Assembly (NCBI GenBank): GCA_031256435.1
Contig: JAIRQO010000039.1
Coordinates: 1-64,000, forward strand
Reading direction: 5' to 3'
Origin: Cellulomonadaceae bacterium
GTDB lineage: Bacteria; Actinomycetota; Actinomycetes; Actinomycetales; Cellulomonadaceae
Length of the DNA stretch: 64,000 nt
Position 1 is the stretch's first letter. The number at the start of each line of letters is the position of its first letter. Made by a program: the position numbers and the translations under genes. Below the pieces are notes generated by a model. It searched no databases and was not told the DNA's origin. It saw only the letters and a list, made by a program, of their open reading frames with translations. This document shows positions 18,419 through 28,597 of this stretch, in pieces.

Positions 18419-18740
18419 TGGGCCCGGATTACTCACTCAATAACGCTTATTAGGTGAGTCAACCGGGCCCACAACCCCAGGAAGCACTAGCCAGCCGTTG
18501 TGGGGGTGCGCTTGTACGCGTATGACCCCCCGTACGCGTACCAACAAACCCCCACGGCGAGAAGTACCGACGAGACACCCGTGATTGCGGGCGCGGGGGC
18601 AGGGTCGGGCGGGCGCGGGCACAGCGAACCGGGCCCACAACCCCAGGAAACACACTCAACCGGGCCCACAACCCCAGGAAGCACACTCAACCGGGCCCAC
18701 AACCCCAGGAAGCACACTCAACCGGGCCCACAACGCAGAG
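18419..18740. repeat. Inverted repeat and 31-base tandem repeats (GGGCCCACAACCCC units)
   Basis: 18419-18472 is an imperfect inverted repeat with GTGGGCCCGG and CCGGGCCCAC ends and inner CTCAC/GTGAG. From 18627 three full 31-base units (each starting AACCGGGCCCACAACCCCAG) and a partial fourth unit follow head to tail to about 18740. A single related unit is at 18461-18485. The 446-base gap between the hypothetical gene and the MarR gene contains nothing else. The repeats lack unique spacers, so this is not a CRISPR array. Confidence 0.8.
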
Positions 18741-18802
18741 GGGACGTGCCGAATCAGGCTAGGTTCCGCGCCGAATGGAAGATAGGTGCCTGGGGATACG
18801 GC

Positions 18803-19276
18803 ATGATGCGTTTCATGTCAGCTATCGATGCTCTCGAACTCGAGTTGCGCCTCATTGCCCGCCGTTCGCAATCCTCGTCCGCGCTCTTTGCCGGGCAGGT
18901 TCACCCCAAGTTGGATGCGAGCGCCTTCCCCATCCTCGCGCACATCTCCATGAACCCGGGAACCAGGGGTTCGGATCTGGCCGCGCACTTTTCCGTGGGC
19001 AGGGCAACCATCTCGCGTCAGCTCGCTCGGTTGGAGAAGCTCGGACTGATTTCACGCGAGGTGGACCCGGAGGACACTCGCGGGCAACTCATCACGCTCA
19101 CCTCGGAAGGCGAGGACCGCTTCACGCACGCCCGCGAAGCCCGCGTTGACGCCTTCGCCGAGGCCCTTGCCAGCTGGGACGAGGCTGACATTGCGCAACT
19201 GGCCAAGTTGCTTCACCGATATTCGGACTCCTTCACCGCCTGGCGTGCCAGCCAAGACCCGGAGTTTGAGGGCTAG
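18803..19276 (+). CDS. MarR-family transcriptional regulator
   Basis: A 157-residue winged-HTH protein. The recognition region is GSDLAAHFSVGRATISRQLARLEKLGLI, followed by the wing (EVDPEDTRGQLITLTSEG) typical of MarR proteins. Members usually bind as dimers to their own promoters and respond to small molecules; the ligand is unknown. The start is ATG 18803 (GGGGA 6 bases upstream), with 18806 or 18815 as alternatives. It converges on mutT1 with a 1-base gap, and the 31-base tandem repeats lie in its upstream region. Confidence 0.88.
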   Translation: MMRFMSAIDALELELRLIARRSQSSSALFAGQVHPKLDASAFPILAHISMNPGTRGSDLAAHFSVGRATISRQLARLEKLGLISREVDPEDTRGQLITLTSEGEDRFTHAREARVDAFAEALASWDEADIAQLAKLLHRYSDSFTAWRASQDPEFEG

Positions 19277-19277
19277 A

Positions 19278-20360
19278 TCAGTACAACTCGGGGGCTACGC
19301 GCTCTACGGAGACTACGAGGGGCCGGCCGTCCACGGTGGCCACGTGTGCCACTACTAACTCCCCCGGCCGCAGGTACGGGTTCTTCTTGGGAAGCACGTC
19401 CGCTACAACCTCGGTGGAGAACTCCTTCATCGTCGCAAATACCGTGGGCAATACGGGCCGATGCGTACACAGCACGGACGGCGTGGAGGACTCCAACAAC
19501 TGCGTGACCGTGGCGGCCACGCGCTCGGGCGAGCGCTCGTGGGAAAGTTCCGTCAGGTTGTCCGAGAACCAGGGCCGCACGTTGGCGGCGCGCACGTAGG
19601 GCTCCACGGTGGCGGCGCACCGCTCCCACCGCGAACTCACCACGCGGGCCACGCCGTACGCGGCCAACACGGGCACAATGGCTGCAGCGTGCGCGTGCCC
19701 AATGGGGGTCAACGGCCGAGTGCCCTCGCCGTCATGCCACTGCCCGCGGGCCAGCGCCGTTCCGTGCCGTGCAATGACCACCACGCGCGTGTCCAGTATT
19801 CCAGCATTGTGCGCGTCCATGAGTGCTTCGAGCGGTTTGCGGTCTGCCCGACGAGTCAGCTTGGCGGACGCCGCCTGGGCGTCAATCCACCGCACAGTGT
19901 CAATCTCCTCAGCGGAGGCGGGCTTGACCACGTCTCGCGCCATGAGCGGACCCAAATCATTGTCCTGCCTGCTGGCACGGCGTGCCATCCAGTAGGTGAC
20001 CGTTTTCCACTGCCCAGTGGCCAACTGATAGCGCGTGCCGGGCAACGGAGATTGGAGGATCACGGCGTTGTGGGTTTCCTCCGTGACCTCGCGCGCGGCG
20101 GCTGCTTGGTGCGTTTCACCGTGTTCCAACTTCCCCTTGGGCCAAGACCAATCGTCATACCGGGGCCGGTGGACCATCTGCACTTGGAGTGTGCCATTCT
20201 TGATCCGCCACACCAGCCCACCTGCGGTGCGCACGGTGGCCAGATGCTCGCCGTTGAACTGCCCTGCCATGCTGGGACGCGGCGGGCGAACAGCGGCGGA
20301 CTTCAGCGCTTTCAGTGCCGGTCCGCTCACGGATGCGTGCGAGTGTCCGGATTTGCTCAC
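19278..20360 (-). CDS. mutT1: Nudix hydrolase fused to SixA-type histidine phosphatase (MutT1-like)
   Basis: A 360-residue two-domain protein. The Nudix box [20 protein letters not shown] is at about residues 76-95; the C-terminal phosphoglycerate-mutase-like domain starts at the RHG motif ([11 protein letters not shown], about 196). This fusion matches mycobacterial MutT1, which degrades 8-oxo-nucleotides and diadenosine polyphosphates. Its ATG overlaps the ppk stop (ATGA), a common actinobacterial gene pair, so both are made from one mRNA. Confidence 0.9.
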   Translation of the reverse strand: MSKSGHSHASVSGPALKALKSAAVRPPRPSMAGQFNGEHLATVRTAGGLVWRIKNGTLQVQMVHRPRYDDWSWPKGKLEHGETHQAAAAREVTEETHNAVILQSPLPGTRYQLATGQWKTVTYWMARRASRQDNDLGPLMARDVVKPASAEEIDTVRWIDAQAASAKLTRRADRKPLEALMDAHNAGILDTRVVVIARHGTALARGQWHDGEGTRPLTPIGHAHAAAIVPVLAAYGVARVVSSRWERCAATVEPYVRAANVRPWFSDNLTELSHERSPERVAATVTQLLESSTPSVLCTHRPVLPTVFATMKEFSTEVVADVLPKKNPYLRPGELVVAHVATVDGRPLVVSVERVAPELY

Positions 20361-22675
20361 CGCACTCCTCCGCGCTTGCGGGAATGCCGTGCCACCAGGT
20401 CCGCTTGCAAATCCAGCAGCGGTTCACCCTCGGCGTTGAGGCTGTGGCGTGTCCACGTCCCATCGGCTTCCAACCACCAGGATGACGTGCCCTCATCCAA
20501 GGTGAGTTCCAGCAGATCCAGGAGCGTGTCAATGTGATCCACATCAGACACCCGAATCAACGCTTCCACACGGCGGTCCAAGTTACGGTGCATGAGGTCA
20601 GCGGAGCCGATGAACACCTCGGGGCCGCGGTCACTTCCCTCGCCGATGGCGGGTCCTGCCACGTTGGCAAAGGCAAAGATCCGGGAGTGCTCCAAGAACC
20701 GTCCCAGCACGGAGCGCACACGAATGTTCTCAGACAGCCCCGGAATCCCCGGCTTCAACCCGCAAATCCCGCGCACAATGAGGTCCACCTTGACCCCGGC
20801 CTGAGAGGCCCGGTACAGAGCGTCAATCAGGGTCTCGTCCACGGCGGAGTTGACCTTGATCTTGACCCAAGCCTCCTCCCCTGCCTGGGCTGCGGCGATC
20901 TCACGGTCAATGCGTTCCAAGAGCCCAGCCCGCACGGAGCGGGGAGCCACCAGGAGCCGGTGGAAGCGCGCCCGTGGTGCATACCCGGAGAGTTGGTTGA
21001 ACAGGCGCGTGAGGTCCTGCCCCACGTTGGGGTCACAAGTGAGCAGGCCGTGGTCCGTGTACAGCCGCGCTGTTTTGGGGTGGTAGTTTCCCGTTCCCAC
21101 GTGGCAGTAGCGGACAAGTCCTGTGGACTCCTGCCGGACCACCAGGGACAGTTTGGCGTGGGTTTTCAGCCCCACAATCCCGTACACCACGTGAACACCC
21201 GCATGCTCCAGCTTGCGGGCCCAGGAGATATTCGCCTCTTCATCAAAGCGCGCCTTGATTTCCACCAACGCCAGTACTTGCTTTCCGGCTTCGGCGGCGT
21301 CAATCAACGCGTCCACAATGGGCGAATCACCCGAGGTGCGGTACAGGGTCTGCTTAATGGCCAACACCTTGGGGTCCGCCGCCGCCTGGTTGAGGAACGC
21401 CTGCACGGACGTAGAGAAGGAGTCATAGGGGTGGTGTAGGAGCACATCTCTGCGAGCCATCACATCAAAAATGTTCCGGGCACTGGCAGACTCCACCTCA
21501 GCAAGGTCCCGCGCCGTGGTGGGAACGTGAGGCGGGTAATGCAGCGTGGGGCGCTCAATGTCCGCAATGATGTTCAATCCCGTGAAGTCCAATGGAGCTG
21601 GGAGAACGTACACGTCCGCAGAGTCCATCCCGAGTTCCCGCACAATGAGGCTCAGGATCCGCTGGGAAATCCCCGCCGCTACTTCCAGGCGGACGGGCGG
21701 ACCAAACCGGCGCCGCAGCAACTCCTTCTCCATGGCTTTGAGGAGGTTCTCGGCGTCATCCTCTTCCACCTCAACGTCCTCGTTGCGGGTGACGCGGAAC
21801 TGGTGGACTTCCTCCACCACCATCCCAGTGAACAACTTGTCCAGGTGCTGACCAATCACCTCTTCCAACGGAACAAAGGAGGTGCGCTTCTTGGCGCCGG
21901 TAGGAGACGCAATGGCGGAGGCCGTGGCGGACGTGGGCGCGGACGGGCGGCCCTTTTCATCCACGGCAATGAAGCGCGGGAGGGATTCGGGAACCTTAAC
22001 GCGGGCAAAGTGTTCCTTGCCCGTTTGTGGGTTGCGCACCAGCACGGCCAGGTTCATGGAGAGCCCGGAGATGTACGGGAACGGGTGCGCCGGGTCTACG
22101 GCCAACGGCGTGAGCACCGGGAAGAGTTGCCGACGGAAAAACTTGCTCATCCGCTCCTGTTCGCGGCGGTCCAAATCCTCCCAGTGGACAATGGTGATGC
22201 CCTCGTCCGCGAGCGCCGGCTGGATCACGTCCTGGAACAGGGCGGTTTGCCGCGTCACCAACGCATGCACCTTGGCGGAGATGGCGTCCAACAGTTCCGA
22301 GGGCGTCAGGCCGGACACTGCTGTCACGGCGATGCCCGAGGCGATCCGGCGTTTCAACCCGGCTACGCGCACCATGAAAAATTCGTCGAGATTGGAGGAA
22401 AAAATGGCAAGGAATCTCACGCGCTCCAGGAGCGGAACGCGCGGGTCCTCGGCGAGTTCCAACACGCGCTCGTTGAACGCCAGCCAACTCAGTTCCCGGT
22501 CCGCAAAGCGGTCATCAGGCAGGGGCGGGAGTTCCACAGCATCCTCGGGCGCGGGAAGCGCCTCATCCACAGCGTTGGGCTGAGGATCGTCCCCGCCCAG
22601 GTGCTCAACAATCTGCTCGTTGAGATCAACGCGCGCAGGTGACGGGGTGGGGGGTGCCGGTTCCGCAGTGGTCAT
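20357..22675 (-). CDS. ppk: Polyphosphate kinase 1
   Basis: A 772-residue enzyme making inorganic polyphosphate from ATP. Family landmarks: [19 protein letters not shown] near residue 45, [24 protein letters not shown], the phosphorylated-His motif GLKTHAKL and [10 protein letters not shown]. There is a small non-conserved insert ([20 protein letters not shown]) in the N-terminal half. ATG 22675 is preferred to 22702: CATAAT ends exactly 6 bases before it with no ribosome binding site, suggesting a leaderless mRNA whose promoter occupies the short gap to the LuxR-type gene. It overlaps mutT1 downstream. Confidence 0.96.
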   Translation of the reverse strand: MTTAEPAPPTPSPARVDLNEQIVEHLGGDDPQPNAVDEALPAPEDAVELPPLPDDRFADRELSWLAFNERVLELAEDPRVPLLERVRFLAIFSSNLDEFFMVRVAGLKRRIASGIAVTAVSGLTPSELLDAISAKVHALVTRQTALFQDVIQPALADEGITIVHWEDLDRREQERMSKFFRRQLFPVLTPLAVDPAHPFPYISGLSMNLAVLVRNPQTGKEHFARVKVPESLPRFIAVDEKGRPSAPTSATASAIASPTGAKKRTSFVPLEEVIGQHLDKLFTGMVVEEVHQFRVTRNEDVEVEEDDAENLLKAMEKELLRRRFGPPVRLEVAAGISQRILSLIVRELGMDSADVYVLPAPLDFTGLNIIADIERPTLHYPPHVPTTARDLAEVESASARNIFDVMARRDVLLHHPYDSFSTSVQAFLNQAAADPKVLAIKQTLYRTSGDSPIVDALIDAAEAGKQVLALVEIKARFDEEANISWARKLEHAGVHVVYGIVGLKTHAKLSLVVRQESTGLVRYCHVGTGNYHPKTARLYTDHGLLTCDPNVGQDLTRLFNQLSGYAPRARFHRLLVAPRSVRAGLLERIDREIAAAQAGEEAWVKIKVNSAVDETLIDALYRASQAGVKVDLIVRGICGLKPGIPGLSENIRVRSVLGRFLEHSRIFAFANVAGPAIGEGSDRGPEVFIGSADLMHRNLDRRVEALIRVSDVDHIDTLLDLLELTLDEGTSSWWLEADGTWTRHSLNAEGEPLLDLQADLVARHSRKRGGVR

Positions 22676-22698
22676 ACAGTCATTATGCGCGTGGATGG

Positions 22699-25341
22699 TC
22701 ACCCCGCGAGTACGCGGGACATTTCCGCGCGATTTTCCACCCCAAGTTTGCGGAACACCCGGTGCAGGTGGTTCTCCACCGTGCGCACGGAGATCATCAG
22801 GCGTTTGGCGATGTCCTGGTTGGAGAGTCCGTTAGCGGCCAAGCGAGCAATCTCATCCTCGCGTGCGGTGAGTTCGGCACCTTCGGAGGCGGACCGGAGA
22901 CCCACGGCGGCCTCGGGGCCCCAGGATTCCAAGCGCCTGCGCGCGTCCTCGTGGACCTCGGAGGCACGAGCGGCGGCTCCTTCTCCGCGGAGCGCTCCCA
23001 AGGCAACGGTGTACAAGCGCGTGGCATCCCACACATACCCGGCATCAGCAAGCGCGTGCCCTGCCGTCACCATGGCTTCGGAATCGTTGCTGCACAGCGC
23101 CGAGACTAACATGTCAAAGGAGCGAATCCTGGGGGCGGGAATGCGCTTACTCAACGTGGTAAGAACCTTCCCGCGTTCAGCCGTGGGCTCTTCCACCACG
23201 GCAAGCATCCCGGCCACATACCCGGACACCAGGTACCCCTTGGATACCAGTTCCACAGACTCCGCCCAGAGGCGTTCGGCCACCAATTGATGGGCCGCAT
23301 TGGGTTGGAGGTCTGCGGCTTCCAGAATGGCCAGAGCGCGTGTGGGCGATCCGAGGGGGAACGCGCCGGGCCCTGTTTGCAAGGAGAGCGCTTGTTGGGA
23401 GAGAGTTTTGGCCGTGGTAGTCCGGCCTTCATCAGCAGCCATGGAGGCCGCCATGGACAACAGGGCAACGTGTTGGGGACGCTGCATAGGCGGCATGATC
23501 CCGGAGGACAGCACCGATCCCAGCAACGTGCGCAACTCGGCCGTGCGTCCACGGCTCAGGTACACCTGGGCTGCCACATAAGCGGCACCCACAATGCCTT
23601 CCACGTCATTCTCGCGCCGCGCGGCGGTCATCAATCCCTTGGCCTGATCCAGCGCTTCATCCAGGCGCCCCTCCAGCAGCAGCGCCCACGGGCGAGCCGA
23701 GGCGCGTCCCGCAGCAAAGCTGGAAGTGGCCTTGCCACAATCGTCGATCAACGTGAGGGCATCCTCGGAGCGTCCTTGGGCAAGGAGCAACTCGGCGCGC
23801 GTCCAGGCAACGATTTCGCGGGTGTCCAGCGGGATGGATTCATCATGCACGGGGATGTCCGGCAGGGAGTCCGGGTCCGGTGCGGAATCAATGAGCAGCA
23901 CCAGGAAGGCTTCAATGCCGTCCACCAGGGCCACCCATTCATCGGATTCCACGCGGGTTTTGGCCAGCACGGCGCGCACCTGATCCAGGTCTCGCTCCAC
24001 AATGCCCAGGAAAATGGCGTACCAATCATCAAACGCCACCAGGTCACGGGGATCGCCCACGCGGGGAGTGCTCTGGCGAACAGTCATCACCTCGGCCGGA
24101 TCACCGCCCGTCACCAACAAGGTGCGGATCAGTGCGGCTGCGGTGCGCGGGAGCGGTGAGGCCTCCCATTCGGAGCGCCGCAGGAGCAGTTCACGGTGCC
24201 AGTGTTCCAGCAGGAGGCGGTTTTCAATGTCACCCTCGCCCACGGTGGAGCCGTCCAGCGTGAGGCGTACCGGTTGCAGGGCGTCCGTGGGGTTGGAGGT
24301 GTGCCACGGCCCGGCGGCAGGGGCGGGCCTATCGTTCGACGATCCGCCCAGTGCTTTGGAGAGCAGTTCATCTACGCGGAGGTGGCGGGCGCCAATCCCG
24401 TGGTGACGGAAGTATTCGATGATGGCCAGGGGGAACACACCCACCAGCATCTCGTCCCCGCGGGGAACAAAACGCAGCAGACCGTAGCCGTCCAACTCCT
24501 CCAGCGTTTCCCAATCCATCAGTTTGCGAGCGGTGCCCACTTCCACGGTGCCAGCGAGCGCCAACGCCTCTAGCGCATCCACGGCGGACGGGCTGAGCGG
24601 ATGGAGGAGCGGTTCCACGGCACGCATCATTTCCGGAGTCCACAATTCCGGGCTTGCTTCCCACACGCCCTGGACCTCGCGGAGCGTTCCATGGTTGCGC
24701 GCTATTTCCACCAGGGCGAGGACTAGCGCGGGCAGGCCGCCGGACGCAGCGAAGATCCTGCTCACGGCGGAGGATTCAATGTCACCACCCAGGGCTTCCA
24801 CCAGGAGAGTTTGGGTGTCCACGTACCCGTGCGGTGGAACAAAAATGGTCACTCCGGGGGAAATATTTGCTGAGAGTTGCCAGGAGGGGCGCCGGGTGCG
24901 GGGTGCCGGGCGGGATGTACTCAGGATGGGGAACGGCGTCATGGAATGCACTACTGAGATCACACCGGAGGAGACCTCATCAATGCCGGAGGAACATTCC
25001 ACCACCACCAGGGTGGAGCCGGGCTTGATGGCTTGCTGGAGTCCTTGGACGGCGGCGGACACGGCGGTACTGGCCACGGTGGACCCCTGCTGTTGCTGCG
25101 GTGCCTGTCGTGACACCAGGCCGGCAATTGTCAGCGCCTCTAGCGGGCGGTCCCGCAATCCGGGGGCGCCGGTGATGGTGACAATTTGCCACCCAAAATC
25201 TGACATTTCCGTAGCAATGGCCTTGGCAAGGACGCTTCGCCCGGAGCCCGGTAACCCCAAAAGGTCCACGCTTGTACCCGCTGTGAGGTGCTTGATGGCA
25301 TCATCGCGGGCATCAACGTGCAAGGTTCCCGTGCTGGTCAT
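22699..25341 (-). CDS. Large ATP-binding LuxR-family regulator (LAL/MalT type)
   Basis: An 880-residue regulator. The Walker A motif [13 protein letters not shown] is near residue 30, followed by a P-loop ATPase region, a long helical TPR-like middle and a C-terminal LuxR-type HTH ([19 protein letters not shown]... [15 protein letters not shown]). Proteins of this size and layout are ATP-dependent activators whose helical middle senses a ligand or partner. ATG 25341 ([10 protein letters not shown]) is chosen since the upstream extension is Cys-rich and unlike the family. Its stop is 23 bases before ppk, but ppk seems to have its own promoter. Confidence 0.9.
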   Translation of the reverse strand: MTSTGTLHVDARDDAIKHLTAGTSVDLLGLPGSGRSVLAKAIATEMSDFGWQIVTITGAPGLRDRPLEALTIAGLVSRQAPQQQQGSTVASTAVSAAVQGLQQAIKPGSTLVVVECSSGIDEVSSGVISVVHSMTPFPILSTSRPAPRTRRPSWQLSANISPGVTIFVPPHGYVDTQTLLVEALGGDIESSAVSRIFAASGGLPALVLALVEIARNHGTLREVQGVWEASPELWTPEMMRAVEPLLHPLSPSAVDALEALALAGTVEVGTARKLMDWETLEELDGYGLLRFVPRGDEMLVGVFPLAIIEYFRHHGIGARHLRVDELLSKALGGSSNDRPAPAAGPWHTSNPTDALQPVRLTLDGSTVGEGDIENRLLLEHWHRELLLRRSEWEASPLPRTAAALIRTLLVTGGDPAEVMTVRQSTPRVGDPRDLVAFDDWYAIFLGIVERDLDQVRAVLAKTRVESDEWVALVDGIEAFLVLLIDSAPDPDSLPDIPVHDESIPLDTREIVAWTRAELLLAQGRSEDALTLIDDCGKATSSFAAGRASARPWALLLEGRLDEALDQAKGLMTAARRENDVEGIVGAAYVAAQVYLSRGRTAELRTLLGSVLSSGIMPPMQRPQHVALLSMAASMAADEGRTTTAKTLSQQALSLQTGPGAFPLGSPTRALAILEAADLQPNAAHQLVAERLWAESVELVSKGYLVSGYVAGMLAVVEEPTAERGKVLTTLSKRIPAPRIRSFDMLVSALCSNDSEAMVTAGHALADAGYVWDATRLYTVALGALRGEGAAARASEVHEDARRRLESWGPEAAVGLRSASEGAELTAREDEIARLAANGLSNQDIAKRLMISVRTVENHLHRVFRKLGVENRAEMSRVLAG

Positions 25342-25605
25342 ACACCCATCGTGTCCTACATGACCACTCAGTGCCACCAGTGCAAGCACGCGGCGACACT
25401 TGGGGAGACGTGCTGCTATGTCCGCGCAACAGTGGGGGCAACTCGGTTGGGAGAAGTCCCTAGGCATCGCACCGCACCCGTCCCCTCGCGGCAGCGCACG
25501 CCCGTCCACCGAGATGGGCCGGTGTCCGCGCGTCAAACCCCCGTGTGCGCGGATACCGGCCATAGCCTTGGTAGATTGGATTCACACCAACACCAGGAGG
25601 ATGGG

Positions 25606-25707
25606 ATGCGCAGACGCACGCCACACCGTCAGTCAACGCTGCGGCGCGATCTCATCATTGGCTGCTTGCTGGGGCTGATCCTGTGCCTCCCCGTGGTCAC
25701 GGTGTAG
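25606..25707 (+). CDS. Small single-span membrane peptide
   Basis: A 33-codon gene: basic N-terminus (MRRRTPHRQSTLRRD) then a hydrophobic helix (LIIGCLLGLILCLPVVTV) to the end. A perfect AGGAGG lies 5 bases before ATG 25606, which is the main support. It precedes the AraC-type gene by 17 bases, so it could be a membrane micro-peptide or a leader in the same mRNA. No family is recognised. Confidence 0.6.
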   Translation: MRRRTPHRQSTLRRDLIIGCLLGLILCLPVVTV

Positions 25708-25724
25708 GGACGTAGAGGTCAACC

Positions 25725-26540
25725 ATGGATCGTCGACGAACAGCGCGCTTTGGAGCGTTTGTTGTTGCCATGCACCAAACCGGTCCGTGGAAATACCGCA
25801 ACGATGCTGAGAACTTTGGTCACCCCTGGAGGGCCTTGCGCTTTGTGGTGGTCATGGAGGGCGGCCTCACCGTGCGCCTCCCGGGTTCTGAGGAAACGCT
25901 GACAGAACGCTGCGCAGCGCTGACTCCCGGATGGCTCCCCATGGAATACGAAACCAACGGCGCCACGCTCATTGAGGTGGACATTGCCGTGGAGCGCACG
26001 CCACTACGCGGTTCAGCAACCGAGAGCCTCATCATGGCGTGGGACCGCAACGCAGTGATCCCGTCCATCACCGCCTCGGCCTTGCGCGAGCTGGTGTACT
26101 ACCACGAGTCCACGGCCGAAACACGGGGCGAGACCAACCGCGTGGTGGAGAACCTTGTTCTCACGGCGGTAGCAGGAACCGCCTTGGGGCGGGCGTCCGA
26201 TGCGTTGGAACACGCCGAAACCACGCGCATTGTGGATTACATCAACGCGCATTTTCAGGAGCATGACCTCACCCCGGCACACCTGGCGCACCACTTTGGG
26301 GTGTCAACCCGCACACTGCACCGCCTCTTCCAGGGGCAGGACACCTCGCTCAGCGGCGTCATTGCCTCCAAGCGGTTGGACGTTGCACTCCAACGCTTGA
26401 ACGATCCCCGCAGTGCCAGCATTGGCTTGGAGGATGTGGCCGCCTCGTGCGGGTATGGTTCCGCACTGGCCATGAGGCGAGCCGTGGTGGCCGCTACGGG
26501 TCAGACCCCCTCGGACATTCGCTCGCAAGCGCACGGGTAG
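25725..26540 (+). CDS. AraC-family transcriptional regulator
   Basis: A 271-residue regulator: N-terminal cupin-like sensor region (VVVMEGGLTVRLPGSEE...) and C-terminal double HTH (LAHHFGVSTRTLHRLFQGQ and GLEDVAASCGYGSALAMRRAV). It is clearly paralogous to the regulator at 27333-28382, sharing FGxF, GPW/LxxxxDNFGH-type and RLxDPR blocks, but lacks that protein's N-terminal extension. AGAGGT precedes ATG 25725. The targets are unknown. Confidence 0.88.
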   Translation: MDRRRTARFGAFVVAMHQTGPWKYRNDAENFGHPWRALRFVVVMEGGLTVRLPGSEETLTERCAALTPGWLPMEYETNGATLIEVDIAVERTPLRGSATESLIMAWDRNAVIPSITASALRELVYYHESTAETRGETNRVVENLVLTAVAGTALGRASDALEHAETTRIVDYINAHFQEHDLTPAHLAHHFGVSTRTLHRLFQGQDTSLSGVIASKRLDVALQRLNDPRSASIGLEDVAASCGYGSALAMRRAVVAATGQTPSDIRSQAHG

Positions 26541-26581
26541 ACGCGCGCGAGTACCTACCTCCCCGCACACGCCAAGCGCAG

Positions 26582-26821
26582 TTATCCACACCCCAGGCAC
26601 ACGCCCAGCACAGTTATCCACACCTGGCGCGCATTGCCTCACCGCCCGCGCGGGCCTGGTGAGAAGTTTCTGTAGCCTCAGGAAACGGTGAAATTTAGCC
26701 GTTTATGCGCCCGTGAAACCGCCAGCGAGACGGCGCCAGCGGATCGAACGTTGTGCGCTCAGCAAAGTTATCCACAGGCACGGGAGAATCGGGAAGATTC
26801 TGCGGATTGTGGTGTGGACAA
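26582..26821. promoter_or_regulatory. Cluster of DnaA boxes
   Basis: Perfect TTATCCACA boxes are at 26582-26590, 26614-26622 and 26768-26776, all on the plus strand. A fourth box, TTGTCCACA (an actinobacterial consensus form), is on the minus strand at 26813-26821. The first two are 32 bases apart. Nearby genes are AraC regulators, not dnaA/dnaN, so this is not the usual oriC; it may titrate DnaA or be a DnaA-controlled promoter. Confidence 0.7.
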
Positions 26822-27173
26822 CTACTCCGCGCGCAACTTGGCTCCCCAAACACGCACCAGCGCCTTGCGCTCGGACCCCCAAAGGGAGTAGAAAGTACCC
26901 CGGCGGTTCTGAGGAAGAGAAGAACACGGATCGGCTGCAGCGAGACGCAGATTTTGATTCCACAGAACTGGTTGAACGGAGAACGACGACCCTTCCGGCA
27001 ACCGTGTTACGGCATGGGAGCAGGGTAACTGCGGATGACGCCGCAGGGGGACGTGCGTGACTTGGAGACCACCCGCGTCCAGCGGAGCGCGTAGGAAGGG
27101 CTTGGGGGAACTCGCGAGATCCAGACTCCCTTTCCACAGACGCTTCATTGGAGCCGTGACGTCGACACGGTGC

Positions 27174-27202
27174 CCGTTGCCACATGGGACTTGAGTGGCA
27201 AC
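27174..27202. other. Strong hairpin of unknown role
   Basis: CGTTGCCAC and GTGGCAACG form a perfect 9-base-pair stem around an 11-base loop (ATGGGACTTGA), 18 bases from the terminator-like hairpin at 27221. Confidence 0.5.
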
Positions 27203-27220
27203 GTTCGCGGTCGCATAGCA

Positions 27221-27251
27221 AAGGCCCCTGGGAAAATACCCCAGGGGCCTT
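27221..27251 (-). terminator. Terminator of the AraC-type gene at 27333
   Basis: AAGGCCCCTGGG and CCCAGGGGCCTT form a perfect 12-base-pair stem with a 7-base loop, about 80 bases beyond the stop of the minus-strand AraC-type gene. On the minus strand it is followed by only a short T stretch. Confidence 0.7.
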
Positions 27252-27332
27252 ATGCCGTCTATGCGTAGTGGGTGCGTCCTTGCCGGACTCCCCACCACGG
27301 GTTACCCCGCCATAGCAGAGCGTGCGGTGGTA

Positions 27333-28382
27333 CTAGCCCACCAAGGCCTCAGCGCGAAGCGCTGACGGCGTACGGCCTGTGGCGGCTTGCACCGCGCGGC
27401 GCAGCGCCAGTGCCGATCCAAACCCGGTCAACACCGCCAACTCGTCGAGCGAGGTAGCCGAGTAACGCGGATCGCGCAGGCGCAGCAGCACCTGGTCCAC
27501 CCGCTTGGATTGGATCAACTGGGACACCGAGTGCTTTTCACCCTCAAACAAGCGCTGCAAAGAACGCTTGGACATGCCCAGGTGGGCGGCGAGGGTGGTG
27601 GGGCCGAGCTGCGGGTCCGCGTAGTGCGTAGCAATGTAGCGCACCACGTGCATCCGCTGGCTGCGGCGGTTCCAATCGCCACCGGACGGCACGGCCAGAG
27701 TGGACACGGTTCCGGAAATCAGTGACTCCAGCGAATCGGTCACCTGGGCACGCACAGCCGGGGTGAGGTTTTCCACGTCCTGACGCAACAGGTCCAGCGC
27801 GAACGCGGCCAGTGCGGACAACAGAGCGGACTCTGTGCCACCGGCAACAAAAGGTGCCGTTTCAGGAAGGCCACCGAGCACATCGTGATCGGCGGGGACG
27901 TCCACCACCACCACGCGTGCCGGGCTGGCAGCGGTGTAGGTGACGGCTTCCCAACCCAGAATCAACGCACCGTCACGCCTGTTCAGCGTGGCCTGCTCGC
28001 CGTGGGTGAGATCGCCGTGGCGAATCACCACCTCACCGTCAAGCACCACCAGCAGACGCAGGGTGTTGACGCCGTGTCCGAAGTTGTCAGACGAGGCCTC
28101 AAACCGCAACGGGCCGTGCACCATGTAGGTGACGTCAAACTCGCCGAAGCGAGCCGTGCGGGACTGGATGTGGAAATGCTCGGGGCGAGCAGTCACAGGT
28201 AGCAAGCCCTGGAAGTGGGCAAGATCTTGCTCCCCGCGCCATTCGCGTACAGAGACCGTGGAGCCTACTTCCGGCTCAAACGGGCACACAACGGCAGCGA
28301 GAGCAGCAGAGTTGCTGCGGGGAGCGGGGGCTGCGCCGGCGGCTTTCCGCCGTGCAGTACGCTCAGGTGTGGTGACAGTCAT
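27333..28382 (-). CDS. AraC-family transcriptional regulator
   Basis: A 349-residue regulator. An Ala/Pro-rich N-terminus precedes a cupin-like region (LVVLDGEVVIRHGDLTHGEQ, near 130-150), and the C-terminus carries the AraC double HTH (LAAHLGMSKRSLQRLFEGEK; SLDELAVLTGFGSALALRRAV). ATG 28382 is supported by AAGGAGG 8 bases upstream. It is a paralogue of the 25725-26540 gene and the two converge across the DnaA-box region. Ligand and targets are unknown. Confidence 0.88.
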   Translation of the reverse strand: MTVTTPERTARRKAAGAAPAPRSNSAALAAVVCPFEPEVGSTVSVREWRGEQDLAHFQGLLPVTARPEHFHIQSRTARFGEFDVTYMVHGPLRFEASSDNFGHGVNTLRLLVVLDGEVVIRHGDLTHGEQATLNRRDGALILGWEAVTYTAASPARVVVVDVPADHDVLGGLPETAPFVAGGTESALLSALAAFALDLLRQDVENLTPAVRAQVTDSLESLISGTVSTLAVPSGGDWNRRSQRMHVVRYIATHYADPQLGPTTLAAHLGMSKRSLQRLFEGEKHSVSQLIQSKRVDQVLLRLRDPRYSATSLDELAVLTGFGSALALRRAVQAATGRTPSALRAEALVG

Positions 28383-28597
28383 GTCATCGTCCTCCTTGGT
28401 TCGGGTACAACCTTGACGCATGAATCGGGGACCCACCGCACTTTTGAGGCCAAATGAGTACTCACGGCCCGTCATCTGAGTAGTCAGCGGCGCCTCTGTG
28501 GCCCCTCACAGGCGTGATCTGCCCCATGGTGTGAGGTGAGGAGCGGAATTTCCTTCGACGATGGTGCGGGAAACGTCCCCATTGGGGCGGACAATGC

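Larger units (their letters stand above)
26541..27332. other. 792-base gene-poor region between the two AraC-type genes
   Basis: Several reading frames of 60-170 codons cross this region, but none shows the codon bias, signal peptides or ribosome binding sites of real genes here, and none resembles a known family. It holds four DnaA-box-like sites (26582-26821) and two strong hairpins (27174-27202, 27221-27251). A non-coding RNA cannot be excluded, but I found no RNase P, tmRNA or SRP RNA signature. Confidence 0.5.

Noticed and set aside
18627..18740. 31-base repeats as a CRISPR array
   Set aside because: Units are head to tail without unique spacers and no cas genes are present.
21527..22642. 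371-codon frame antisense to ppk
   Set aside because: Same reason: shadow of a biased coding strand with no known domain.
27001..27251. RNase P RNA, tmRNA or SRP RNA
   Set aside because: None of the conserved cores of these RNAs could be found.
26703..27298. Protein-coding genes on either strand of the 792-base gap
   Set aside because: Frames of up to about 170 codons are Arg/Ser/Pro-rich, have no ribosome binding site and contain no recognisable domain; they look like chance frames.
26541..27332. Chromosomal origin of replication (oriC)
   Set aside because: DnaA boxes are present, but dnaA, dnaN, rpmH or parAB genes are not, and no long AT-rich unwinding region is visible.
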